Source of the DNA: Iris pallida
Taxonomy: Eukaryota; Streptophyta; Magnoliopsida; Asparagales; Iridaceae
Assembly: GCA_029216955.1 (NCBI GenBank)
Contig: JANAVB010010791.1
Span: 6,399,838-6,463,837 of the forward strand
Reading direction: 5' to 3'
DNA length: 64,000 nucleotides
Part shown: one piece after another, positions 46,606-61,816 of the stretch
Position numbering within the stretch: the stretch's first letter is position 1
How the letters are laid out: the number at the start of each line of letters is the position of its first letter
Translations under genes and position numbers: made by a program
Notes under the pieces: generated by a model
The model's input: only the letters and a program-made list of their open reading frames with translations
Databases searched by the model: none
Told to the model about the DNA's origin: nothing

Positions 46606-49467
46606 TGCAAGACTCTTCTAAACACCAATATGCCAAGGGAATTCTAACCATCTATAGTACAATTTAGAGGACAACTTTTATGCGCATGGGTGGGATTTTA
46701 GGCTATGTGTACGTAGCTGGCATCCAGTCATCTGTATCTGGCCGTAACGTCCAAAACGTCAGAGGGTATCTGCAAATATATCGCCATAGTTCCACCCGGA
46801 GACTATGGTTTACCTGTTTGGCTTTCCATACGCACTAGCGACTGTCCTCCCCCAATGTTTCCCACACTGACCAAGTCACGTCCATAACTCGTCCAATTTT
46901 GTAACTGCTTGAGTCTCTAAAACCCTAGTCATAGCAGTTACGATCATCTATCTGTCAAACGACTTTTTACATAAAGATGGCCAGTCAATATGCAAGTCGT
47001 GCCCCTAGCAACATGTCTCAAACCGTGTAGTGCGAGTGTCATGGCCAATGGAGATATAAGGATATCCCACAACAAGAAGGTAGTCCACTACAACTAAGTC
47101 GACATGCAACAAATAAAAATAAAACCAAGAAACGACTGATAAAGTCGCTTGCACCCAAGTGTGGCTTGGACGCACAGTTTATAACAAATAAGACAAAAAT
47201 ATGAAACAAAGTAAATAAATGCTGAAAATAATTAATATGACAGTAAATATAGCAAGGTATACTTGCCTGGTGGTTGGAAGGTGTTTTGACGACGTCCAGT
47301 AGATGAAATCGACAAGTGAGAAGAAGCTACAAGAGTGGAACCTCCGCAAACGTTCTCGGATACTGAAACAAACATAAAAAATGTTCTCGGTGAAGAAGAT
47401 ATATCTAGGAAATGTCTGTCCAAAAATCCAATTCTGGAACAGGGGCAAAATTGTAATTTTGGGTTAAAACGATGTCCGCCATTGGACCCGCTTTGTACCG
47501 AAACGCGTGCCAGAACCTACGGTCTCTAAAGTCATCAAACTATATGTCTACGGATTTGGTTTGAGGAGACGAACCCAACGATATGTCCAATTTTGGATTC
47601 CGATGAGCCGTGCACAAAATTGCCCGATGGATCGGGTCGCGGGCCCGCCAATTTTGGCGTTCCGATCACCCTTCTCAGAATTGGACCAAACTTGGCATGC
47701 AGGACCAGAAAAATATTTCGAGTCCAATGGCGCAAGTTTTGCCGCGATTTGACAAGTGTGCACAAAGTAATTGAGAAATTTCGGAATGGGCCGATACGGC
47801 ATTCTTCGACGGATACGGGTCAAATTCGTCGCGTACACGCGACCAATTCGAATTCCGTCAAAGCCCACACATCCGCGAAGTCTTTACGCACCTTTTGATG
47901 CTTACGGTTCGCGATCACGTCGCCCGGATCGGCGGGACGCACGTCGTGTCGACCTTTTCTCTATTTTTTTAAAACAGAATTTCTAAGTTTTTCTCAAATT
48001 TCACGCACCGATTTTTCGATGCATAGTCTATCAATTCACAATCTACAAAAAGGCCTGTTGAGTCCTATATGTTGACTTCGAGTTTGTGTAATTAGATTAT
48101 GAAAAATCGATTTGGGTGGGCAGATAGATGCCTTCCAATATGGGTGAAAAACTGTCAAACAAAACATTGGTTGTAGCAATTTTTTGGAAACTTTGGCAGA
48201 GTTTTTGCTACGACCAGACTACCGTTTACTGAAACTAGTCGAGGGAATTAGCAGAGGGTCATATAGCCTTTGCATAGGACTTTACGGAATTGAAAACGCT
48301 CGTGTGTGTAGGAAGAAAAGAGGTGCCGAAGTAGGATACCTGGGTTGTTACTGCTGTTGTGGGTGTTACTGCTGTCCCGAGTGGTTTCCATCGTTCAGGA
48401 GGCTCCGGCGGTGGCACGCGCACGTGTAGACGATCGCGAAAGAGGCGAGGAAGATGCGCGTAAGGTCAGGGTCGTGTGGAGTTGATCTAGAGTAAATCTC
48501 AAAAGTTTTCGATGAAAACTTCCTTTCGGAACAATGTTTATATATAGGTATAGTTTTGAATTAAATTCCAAGAATTTAATCCGGATTTAGATAGGATTTA
48601 GGCTTAAACTGGTGGAGAATCTAACTAGGATTGCACAGAAAAAAATTCGAAAAGATTTGGTTAAGGATTTGGTTGTATTTCAAATCTGATAACTAAAAAA
48701 AACTATACCGTTTAACCAAGGGGGGCGCGGGCTCGGGCTCTTGGAAGGGAAGAACTACAGTGCACGTGTATTATTATTATTATCTTCTTCTTCTTTTTCT
48801 TCATTAGCAAAAGGGGTTGATGGCTTTGCAACTAAGGTGCTGTGGTTATGGGTGCTGTGGTCGGTCCTTGGGCCGACCACCACTGTTCTTTTTTTTTTTC
48901 CATTAATATATATGGTATATATATACATATATAGATATAGATATATATAAACTAATAAATGCCCAAAGTAGCTTATAATATGTCAAAAAATATTTTAAAA
49001 ATATATAAAAATATCTACATTTACTAACTATATTTGATATATGCGTATATATGCATATATATACATATCTAAAATATGAGTCAGCATATAAAAATTATTC
49101 CTATTAAAACATTTAATACACTTCTATATTAATATTAATCATAATCATACTAGTATAAAATATTAAAAAAAATTAAAAAAATTATATTATATACCAAGGA
49201 AAATTTTTATTTATTATATAAAAATATTCTTTATATTTAATAAAAAAAACCTTTGACAAAATAATCTCTAACCCTCATAATATATACATAAATGAATATC
49301 TCACAAATATTTGTAGGATGAAAATTTTTATGTAAAAATCTATCATTAATATTATTCAAAAATAAAAACAATAAACAAATAAATTTATATTTCATAAAAA
49401 AAAATAGTAAAATTCAATTTAAGCCAAAATAAATATAAAAAAATTCACAAAATTTGGGGATTTTACA
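46059..49467 (-). repeat. TR-GAG2 left LTR (3' LTR in element sense)
   Basis: On the minus strand it runs TGTAAAATCC to GGGGCGTTATA; the terminal CA has become TA at 46059-46060. It has an expanded AAT microsatellite (46560-46605). In its left part it is the most divergent of the three; in its right part it is nearly identical to the middle LTR. Confidence 0.9.
46560..46605. repeat. AAT trinucleotide microsatellite
   Basis: About 15 ataat units; the middle and right LTRs have only about 5 at the same place (52222 and 57846). Confidence 0.92.
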
Positions 49468-51730
49468 TCCAACCCAACTTATAAGAATTTCGTCCTCGAA
49501 ATAAAAATAACGCACGATATGTGGAAACGAAGTACAGACGGAAGAACAATAGAGCGCAAAAATTGTGTCACGATTTTCGTGCAAAAGAGGTAAACGGTTG
49601 TGTATGTCGCCTTCGTGTCTCCGCATTTTAGCAGGGCACTACGTTGACATACGCTCCGAGGGAGTGGAACAAATCATAGTACTTACAAGGATTGCGGTGG
49701 TGGTTTCTAACTAGATAGGATACCCTCGTGTTTCTATAACTATCAAGGTTTATACCATAAAATTTCTAAGTCATTCTATGATCATGGTCATGCAATGGTA
49801 ATTTAACTAAGACGGCATACCTGTTTCTATAGCTCCTTGGGTTGGTGGCCCCGCGGCGATCATACTGAAGACTTGTCCCAAGTTTTCGTTGCCCCTTGGA
49901 TATGCATTAGCTGCTGGCGGGTGTGGTGCTCCTCCTCCTGGTGCTGGTAATGCTACTCCCTGCATCTGCTATCGTCCAGAAGGACAATCTCGAGCTTGGT
50001 GTTGATTTGACCCGCAAGCCATACACAATCCCAACTTGCGACGACAATCCCTCTGAAAATGTCCCTTCTTTCTGCAATAATGACAGGTGGGTAATTCCCT
50101 CACTGGTTGTAGGAAAGCCCTAGGCTGCTGCTGCGTCACTGTATGTCGGGTGGGCCCTGCTGGTGTCGTCTTCGCTAATGCAACGTTCGAAACAGATCGT
50201 CGTTGCTGTGCCTTCTTATTTATGGCCTCTTGAGTCCTTGCTTCGGCCAATAATACTGCCTGTGAGACTGGGGACTCGGAACTAGTGTATCGTTGAAGCT
50301 CTATGCTCAATCCTCTATGGAATCTCTTGGCCTTCTCCAACTCTGTCAAAACTAACCCGGGAGCAAAACGACTCAACCGACTGAACTCGGCGTCATATTC
50401 ATCAACTGTCATGCTTTCTTGCTCTAGATGTAGTAACTGGTCATAAAGTGCATCCTTGGCAGTGTCGGAGAAAAACTTCTTATTTAACAACTCTTTAAAT
50501 TCTTCCTATGTCTGATCAACTCCTAGCCGTCTCTCCTCTGCGGACCACCAATCATAAGCATTTCCTTCCAACTGCAATTTAACTGCTGTTATCCATAGGT
50601 TCGTAGACAACTCGGAAGCCTTCAAAAGATTTTTCGTCTTCACCAGCCAATTGGTAATTCCGATGATATCTTCAGTACCTTTGAAGTGTGGAGGATTCAT
50701 GTTGCGGAACCCTTCGATAGTACCCACAGAGGCTTGGGGTACTCGGGTCAGTGCTGTCTCCAAACTCCTCCTGATAGCCTCGCTCTGCTGCATCTGAGCC
50801 TGTACTAAGCTCTGGAGGATATGGTCGGTAGTAGTCCCACCAGCCTGAGGCATGGGCTGCTGTGGGGGCATGTATGGCATCTGGGGCATGATCTGTGGGA
50901 CACCCTGTGGCCCGTACTATGGTGGATATGAGGGATATGGAAGGGGATACTGTGGTGGGTATAAGGGAGGATACTGAGGTGGATACTGTGGAGGATACTG
51001 GGGTGGATATGGTGGTGGATACTGTGGAGGCTGCTGGGGTGGATATGATGGTGGATACTGTAGAGGCTGCTGGGGTAGATATGATGGTGGATATTGTGGA
51101 GGCTGCTGGGGTGGATATGATGGTGGATATTGTGGAGGCTGCTGGGGTGGATACTGTGGAGGCTGGTATGGTGGATATGATGGTGGATACTGTGGAGGCT
51201 GCTGGGGTGGATACTGTTGAGGTTGGTGTGGTGGATATGATGGTGGATGTGGAGGTGGAATCTGTGGTGGAAACTAAGGTGGATAGGTTGGCGGGAGTGG
51301 CAGGTACTCTTCTTGAGATGCATGGTTTTTGGGGTCTGTCTGTCCCACTTGAGGTACCGGGGCTTGCTGCTGAGTAATGGGTGGTGTCATCACAGGCTGC
51401 AGTCCGGATGGTGCTGGAGTGGTAGGGGACATGGGTGGCTGACTTATTGGTCCTTCTTGAGCAGTGGTATTCCCATCAGTAATGGCGAGAGGAGTAGAGC
51501 GACCACTACGAAGATTCATCCTATTGGCACGAAAATAGAGATTACGTTAGGACAAAATCAAGCTAGATGCAAGACAAGCAATCAAACGAGAATCCAAAAA
51601 TTTTGAAATCAAGGAAGGTGATTAAGCATGTGGATGAGATTCCTAAACTCTATTCCTATATGCAGGCTTGCTTGGTACGGTAAAGTAACCAAACAATTTA
51701 TCTTGACCTGCATGGGCCACCACAAAAACA
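49468..51730 (-). mobile_element. TR-GAG2 internal region, copy 1
   Basis: From the right: primer-binding site (51707-51722, 8 bases from the LTR), gag (51519 down to about 49806) and, at the far end, the pre-tract motif (49487-49503) and a polypurine tract (complement of 49468-49485). It has more stops than copy 2. Confidence 0.9.
49969..51519 (-). pseudogene. gag: TR-GAG2 gag, copy 1 (three internal stops)
   Basis: Same protein as copy 2 at 55592-57142. In-frame stops are at 51274-51276 and 50917-50919, both TAG where copy 2 has CAG, and at 50506-50508 (TAG for Trp, shared with copy 2). The capsid part (NMNPPHFKGTEDIIG, LLNKKFFSDTAKDAL) and the two zinc knuckles (CHYCRKKGHFQRDC, CMACGSNQHQARDC) are intact. 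The end stop at 49969 is also TAG for CAG; after it the frame reads on to about 49806. Confidence 0.88.
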
Positions 51731-54700
51731 TGTAACGCCCCAGTCCCAATATACGTAGGACTAGAAAATACATACATGCCAGCTGTATGCATACGCAGAC
51801 TACTCCAATATATGGAATCTACGTGTACGCACATAAGCTATAATAAAAGAGCTCCAGCTCATAACAATATAACATGGTCACAGGCAGTATCTATATCTCA
51901 TCCACAATGATAAATAAGAGAAATAACAAACCAAATGTCTCAACTCAAAATAAAGAGAAATATCTGTCGGACGGAAACAAATCCACTACCGAGCTACTAA
52001 AAAAAAATCAACTGAAATGAATATGAAAAAAGGTATCAACTACATAAGTCCATCAACTAAGAATAGGATCAAATAGGCTCCGAATACGAGACCTCCTCAG
52101 CTGCAAATGGAGAGAACCGTACTCCACAGGTTACTGCTCGTCATCTATACCTGGAGAGATCACCAGGTCCTCAAAGGGACGTAACAAGATACAGGAAGAA
52201 CATGCTAATATGAACTGTCAGAATAATAATAATAATATACAACTCTTCTAAACACCAATATGCCAAGGGAATTCTAACCATCTATAGTGCAATTTAGAGG
52301 ACAACTTTCATGCGCATGGGTGGGATTTTAGGCTATGTGTACGTAACTGGCATCCAGTCATCTGTATCCGGCCGTAACGTCCAAAACGTCAGAGGGTATC
52401 TGCAAATATATCGCCATAGTTCCACCCGGAGACTATGGTTTACCTGTTTGGCTTTCCATACGCACTAGCGACTGTCCTCCCCCAATGTTCCCCACACTGA
52501 CCAAGTCACGTCCAAAACTCGTCCAGTTTTGTAACTTCTTGAGTCTCTAAAACCCTAGTCATAGCAGTTACGATCATCTATCTGTCAAACGACTTTTTAC
52601 ATAAAGATGGCCAGTCAATATGCAAGTCGTGCCCCTAGCAACATGTCTCAAACCGTGTAGTGCGAGTGTCATGGCCAATGGAGATATAAGGATATCCCAC
52701 AACAAGAAGGTAGTCCACTACAACTAAGTCGACATGCAACAAATAAAAATAAAACCAAGAAACGACTGATAAAGTCGCTTGCACCCAAGTGTGGCTTGGA
52801 CGCACAGTTTATAACAAATAAGACAAAAATATGAAACAAAGTAAATAAATGCTGAAAATAATTAATATGACAGTAAATATAGCAAGGTATACTTGCCTGG
52901 TGGTTGGAAGGTGTTTTGACGACGTCCAGTAGATGAAATCGACAAGTGAGAAGAAGCTACAAGAGTGGAACCTCCGCAAACGTTCTCGGATACTGAAACA
53001 AACATCAAAAATGTTCTCGGTGAAGAAGATATATCTACGAAATGTCTGTCCAAAAATCCAATTCTGGAACAGGGGCAAAATTGTAATTTTGGGTTAAAAC
53101 GATGTCCGCCATTGGACCCGCTTTGTACCAAAACGCGTGCCAGAACCTACGGTCTCTAAAGTCATCAAACTATATGTCTACGGATTTGGTTTGAGGAGAC
53201 GAACCCAACGATATGTCCAATTTTGGATTCCGATGAGCCGTGCACAAAATTGCCCGATGGATCGGGTCGCGGGCCCGCCAATTTTGGCGTTCCGATCACC
53301 CTTCTCAGAATTGGACCAAACTTGGCATGCAGGACCAGAAAAATATTTCGAGTCCAATGGCGCAAGTTTTGCCGCGATTTGACAAGTGTGCACAAAGTAA
53401 TTGAGAAATTTCGGAATGGGCCGATACGGCATTCTTCGACGGATACGGGTCAAATTCGTCGCGTACACGCGACCAATTCGAATTTCGTCAAAGCCCACAC
53501 ATCCGCGAAGTCTTTACGCACCTTTCGATGCTTACGGTTCGCGATCACGTCGCCCGGATCGGCGGGACGCACGTCGTGTCGACCTTTTCTCTATTTTTTT
53601 AAAACAGAATTTCTAAGTTTTTCTCAAATTTCACGCACCGATTTTTCGATGCATAGTCTATCAATTCACAATCTACAAAAAGGCCTGTGAAGTCCTATAT
53701 GTTGACTTCGAGTTTGTGTAATTAGATTATGAAAAATCGATTTGGGTGGGCAGATAGATGCCTTCCAATATGGGTGAAAAACTGTCAAACAAAACATTGG
53801 TTGTAGCAATTTTTTGGAAACTTTGGCAGAGTTTTTGCTACGACCAGACTACCGTTTACTGAAACTAGTCGAGGGAATTAGCAGAGGGTCATATAGCCTT
53901 TGCATAGGACTTTACGGAATTGAAAACGCTCGTGTGTAGGAAGAAAAGAGGTGCCGAAGTAGGATACCTGGGTTGTTACTGCTGTTGTGGGTGTTACTGC
54001 TGTCCCGAGTGGTTTCCATCGTTCAGGAGGCTCCGGTGGTGGCACGCGCACGTGTAGACGATCGCGAAAGAGGCGAGGAAGGTGCGCGTAAGGTCAGGGT
54101 CGTGTGGAGTTGATCTAGAGTAAATCTCAAAAGTTTTCGATGAAAACTTCCTTTCGGAACAATGTTTATATATAGGTATAGTTTTGAATTAAATTCCAAG
54201 AATTTAATCCGGATTTAGATAGGATTTAGGCTTAAACCGGTGGAGAATCTAACTAGGATTGCACAGAAAAAAATTCGAAAAGATTTGGTTAAGGATTTGG
54301 TTGTATTTCAAATCTGATAACTAAAAAAAACTATACCGTTTAACCAAGGGGGGCGCGGGCTCGGGCTCTTGGAAGGGAAGAACTACAGTGCACGTGTATT
54401 ATTATTATTATCTTCTTCTTTTTTTTCTTCATTAGCAAAAGGGGTTGATGGCTTTGCAACTAAGGTGCTGTGGTTATGGGTGCTGTGGTCGGTCCTTGGG
54501 CCGACCACCACTGTTCTTTTTTTTTCCATTAATATATATGGTATATATATACATATATAGATATAGATATATATAAACTAATAAATGCCCAAAGTAGCTT
54601 ATAATATGTCAAAAAATATTTTAAAAATATATAAAAATATCTACATTTACTAACTATATTTGATATATGCGTATATATGCATATATATACATATCTAAAA

Positions 54701-55090
54701 TATGAGTCAGCATATAAAAATTATTCCTATTAAAACATTTAATACACTTCTATATTAATATTAATCATAATCATACTAGTATAAAATATTAAAAATTAAA
54801 AAAATTATATTATATACCAAGGAAAATTTTTATTTATTATATAAAAATATTCTTTATATTTAATAAAAAAAACCTTTGACAAAATAATCTCTAACCCTCA
54901 TAATATATACATAAATGAATATCTCACAAATATTTGTAGGATGAAAATTTTCATGTAAAAATCTATCATTAATATTATTCAAAAATAAAAACAATAAACA
55001 AATAAATTTACATTTCATAAAAAAAAATAGTAAAATTCAATTTAAGCCAAAATAAATATAAAAAAATTCACAAAATTTGGGGATTTTACA
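51731..55090 (-). repeat. TR-GAG2 middle LTR (chimeric)
   Basis: From 51731 to about 52537 it follows the right LTR at diagnostic sites (for example ccacaggttactgctcgtcatc, gttccccac and gtaacttctt). From about 52583 onward it follows the left LTR (ctgtcaaacgactttttac). It contains both correct termini. Confidence 0.88.
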
Positions 55091-55591
55091 TCCAACCCAA
55101 CTTATAAGAATTTTGTCCTCGAAATAAAAATAACGCACGATATGTGGAAACGAAGTACAGACGGAAGAACAATAGAGCGCAAAAATTGTGTCACGATTTT
55201 CGTGCAAAAGAGGTAAACGGTTGTGTATGTCGCCTTCGTGTCTCCGCATTTTAGCAGGGCACTACGTTGACATACGCTCCGAGGGAGTGGAACAAATCAT
55301 AGTACTTACAAGGATTGCGGTGGTGGTTTCTAACTAGATAGGATACCCTAGTGTTTCTATAACTATCAAGGTTTATACCATAAAATTTCTAAGTCATTCT
55401 ATGATCATGGTCATGCAATGGTAATTTAACTAAGACGGCATACCTGTTTCTATAGCTCCTTGGGTTGGTGGCCCCGCGACGATCATACTGAAGACTTGTC
55501 CCAAGTTTTCGTTGCCCCTTGGATATGCATTAGCTGCTGGCGGGTGTGGTGCTCCTCCTCCTGGTGCTGGTAATGCTACTCCCTGCATCTG

Positions 55592-57142
55592 CTATCGTCC
55601 AGAAGGACAATCTCGAGCTTGGTGTTGATTTGACCCGCAAGCCATACACAATCCCAACTTGCGACGACAATCCCTCTGAAAATGTCCCTTCTTTCTGCAA
55701 TAATGACAGGTGGGTAATTCCCTCACTGGTTGTAGGAAAGCCCTAGGCTGCTGCTGCGTCACTGTATGTCGGGTGGGCCCTGCTGGTGTCGTCTTCGCTA
55801 ATGCAACGTTCGAAACAGATCGTCGTTGCTGTGTCTTCTTATTTATGGCCTCTTGAGTCCTTGCTTCGGCCAATAATACTGCCTGTGAGACTGGAGACTC
55901 GGAACTAGTGTATCGTTGAAGCTCTATGCTCAATCCTCTATGGAATCTCTTGGCCTTCTCCAACTCTGTCAAAACTAACCCTGGAGCAAAACGACTCAAC
56001 CGACTGAACTCGGCGTCATATTCATCAACTGTCATGCTTCCTTGCTCTAGATGTAGTAACTGGTCATAAAGTGCATCCTTGGCAGTGTCGGAGAAAAACT
56101 TCTTATTTAACAACTCTTTAAATTCTTCCTATGTCTGATCAACTCCTAGCCGTCTCTCCTCTGCGGACCACCAATAATAAGCATTTCCTTCCAACTGTAA
56201 TTTAACTGCTGTCATCCATAGGTTCGTAGACAACTCGGAAGCCTTCAAAAGATTTTCCGTCTTCACCAGCCAATTGGTAATTCCGATGATATCTTCAGTA
56301 CCTTTGAAGTGTGGAGGATTCATGTTGCGGAACCCTTCGATAGTACCCACAGAGGTTTGGGGTGCTCGGGTCAGTGCTGTCTCCAAACTCCTCCTGATAG
56401 CCTCGCTCTGCTGCATCTGAGCCTGTACTAAGCTCTGGAGGATATGGTCGGTAGTAGTCCCACCAGCCTGAGGCATGGGCTGCTGTGGGGGCATGTATGG
56501 CATCTGGGGCATGATCTGTGGGACACCCTGTGGCCCGTACTGTGGTGGATATGAGGGATATGGAAGGGGATACTGTGGTGGGTATAAGGGAGGATACTGA
56601 GGTGGATACTGTGGAGGATACTGGGGTGGATATGGTGGTGGATACTGTGGAGGCTGCTGGGGTGGATATGATGGTGGATACTGTGGAGGCTGCTGGGGTA
56701 GATATGATGGTGGATATTGTGGAGGCTGCTGGGGTGGATATGATGGTGGATATTGTGGAGGCTGCTGGGGTGGATACTGTGGAGGCTGGTATGGTGGATA
56801 TGATGGTGGATACTGTGGAGGCTGCTGGGGTGGATACTGTTGAGGTTGGTGTGGTGGATATGATGGTGGATGTGGAGGTAGAATCTGTGGTGGAAACTGA
56901 GGTGGATAGGTTGGCGGGAGTGGCAGGTACTCTTCTTGAGATGCATGGTTTTTGGGGTCTGTCTGCCCCACTTGAGGTACCGGGGCTTGCTGCTGAGTAA
57001 TGGGTGGTGTCATCACAGGCTGCAGTCCGGATGGTGCTGGAGTGGTAGGGGACATGGGTGGCTGACTCATTGGTCCTTCTTGAGCAGTGGTATTCCCATC
57101 AGTAATGGCGAGAGGAGTAGAGCGACCACTATGAAGATTCAT
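55592..57142 (-). CDS. gag: TR-GAG2 gag with PPxY-rich repeat domain (one internal stop)
   Basis: This is the capsid/nucleocapsid protein of a Ty3/gypsy element. The ATG at 57142 opens MNLHSGRSTP. Residues about 73-205 are a Pro/Gln/Tyr repeat based on a 12-residue unit (YPPSYPPQQPPQ; 36-bp DNA unit) with about 19 PPxY motifs. The capsid core begins near residue 255 (GFRNMNPPHFKGTEDIIG). A TAG at 56129-56131 replaces an expected Trp (GVDQT-stop-EEF). The same frame then continues through LLNKKFFSDTAKDAL, DEYDAEFSRLSRFAPG and two CX2CX4HX4C knuckles (CHYCRKKGHFQRDC, CMACGSNQHQARDC) to TAG at 55592, itself probably a CAG change, since the frame reads on to about 55430. No other coding capacity exists in the element. 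Confidence 0.9.
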
Positions 57143-57329
57143 CCTATTGGCACGAAAATAGAGATTACGTTAGGACAAAATCAAGCTAGATGCAAGACAA
57201 GCAATCAAACGAGAATCCAAAAATTTTGAAATCAAGGAAGGTGATTAAGCATGTGGATGAGATTCCTAAACTCTATTCCTATATGCAGGCTTGCTTGGTA
57301 CGGTAAAGTAACCAAACAATTTATCTTGA

Positions 57330-57345
57330 CCTGCATGGGCCACCA
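57330..57345 (-). promoter_or_regulatory. Primer-binding site of TR-GAG2 (copy 2; copy 1 at 51707-51722)
   Basis: On the minus strand it reads TGGTGGCCCATGCAGG, 8 bases inside the LTR border, identical to gypsy2. Having this on the minus strand confirms the orientation. Confidence 0.75.
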
Positions 57346-57353
57346 CAAAAACA

Positions 57354-61024
<3,671 letters not shown>

Positions 61025-61029
61025 GCAGA
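61025..61029. repeat. Target-site duplication gcaga (right) of TR-GAG2
   Basis: Right copy of 46054-46058. Confidence 0.92.
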
Positions 61030-61816
61030 GGCAATGGGAGATCTGATAGCAGGTTCTGTTCTTCTCGACTTCTTTCCTGCATTCGCTTTGTTTGATTCGG
61101 GGGCTTCCCATAGTTTTGTGTCTATATCTTTGGCTATTAGACACCAGCTTTCTTCTGAACCATTGCCTAGGACTTGCAAGATCACGACTGGGGGTGGTAT
61201 CATCCTCGTCCGTGATGTTTGCAAGGATCGAAGAGTAGTTTTGGGAGGACAAGAACTGGATGTGAGTTTGCTCGTAATGCCATTACTGAACTACGATATT
61301 GTACTCGGTATGGATTGGTTGAGCAGGCACCATGCCAGTATAGATTATCGCGGTGGTAGAGTTGTCTTCAGAGTGCCAGGAGAGCCAGAGTTCGACTTCA
61401 CCAGACGAGAAACGGACCAGAGCAGCGGAGTCTTCTGCGGAGCTTCAGTAGAGGAGTAGAGCGTGCCACATCTATTGATAGCTGAGTTCATGGATGTATT
61501 TTCGGAGGAGTTGCCAGGGTTATCTCCGGACAGAGATGTGGAGTTCTCTATAGATTTGGTGCCAGGTGTAGAGCCGATATCTCAGCACGTCTATAGAGTG
61601 AACAACAACGAGATTGTGGAATTGAAGAAGCAGGTGGATGAGTTACAGGACAAAGGCTTCATCCGATCGAGTTCTTTACCATGGGGTGCACCAGTACTCT
61701 TTGTGCCAAAGAATGATGGGTCGGTACGGATGTGTATCGACTACAGGGCTCTCAACAGCCTCACGATCAAGAACAAGTACTCGCTGCCGAGGATCATGAT
61801 CTGTTCGATCAGTTGA
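61030..61816 (+). pseudogene. pol: Gypsy3 protease and RT N-terminal part (broken)
   Basis: The frame continues directly from 46058. The aspartic protease has [12 protein letters not shown] near 61090 and VLGMDWLSRHHASID near 61300. A TAG at 61457-61459 interrupts before [14 protein letters not shown] motifs follow: [32 protein letters not shown]. One G is missing at about 61797 ([11 protein letters not shown] expected), shifting the frame. Related to, but clearly distinct from, gypsy2. Confidence 0.88.

Larger units (their letters stand above)
55091..57353 (-). mobile_element. TR-GAG2 internal region, copy 2
   Basis: Same length and order as copy 1: primer-binding site 57330-57345, gag, short 3' leader, pre-tract motif 55109-55125 (one C to T change), polypurine tract at the LTR border. 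No protease, RT or integrase remains. Confidence 0.9.

Noticed and set aside
47179..47986. Several overlapping frames of 60-106 codons on both strands, repeated at 52809-53690 and 58347-59231
   Set aside because: They recur only because the LTR is present three times, differ in frame and stops between copies, and show no domain.
50805..51377. His/Ile-rich minus frame (172 codons) and Val/Asp/Met-rich plus frame (160 codons), repeated at 56428-57000
   Set aside because: Both are other-frame readings of the 36-bp minisatellite that encodes the PPxY repeats of gag; only the gag frame joins a recognisable capsid domain.
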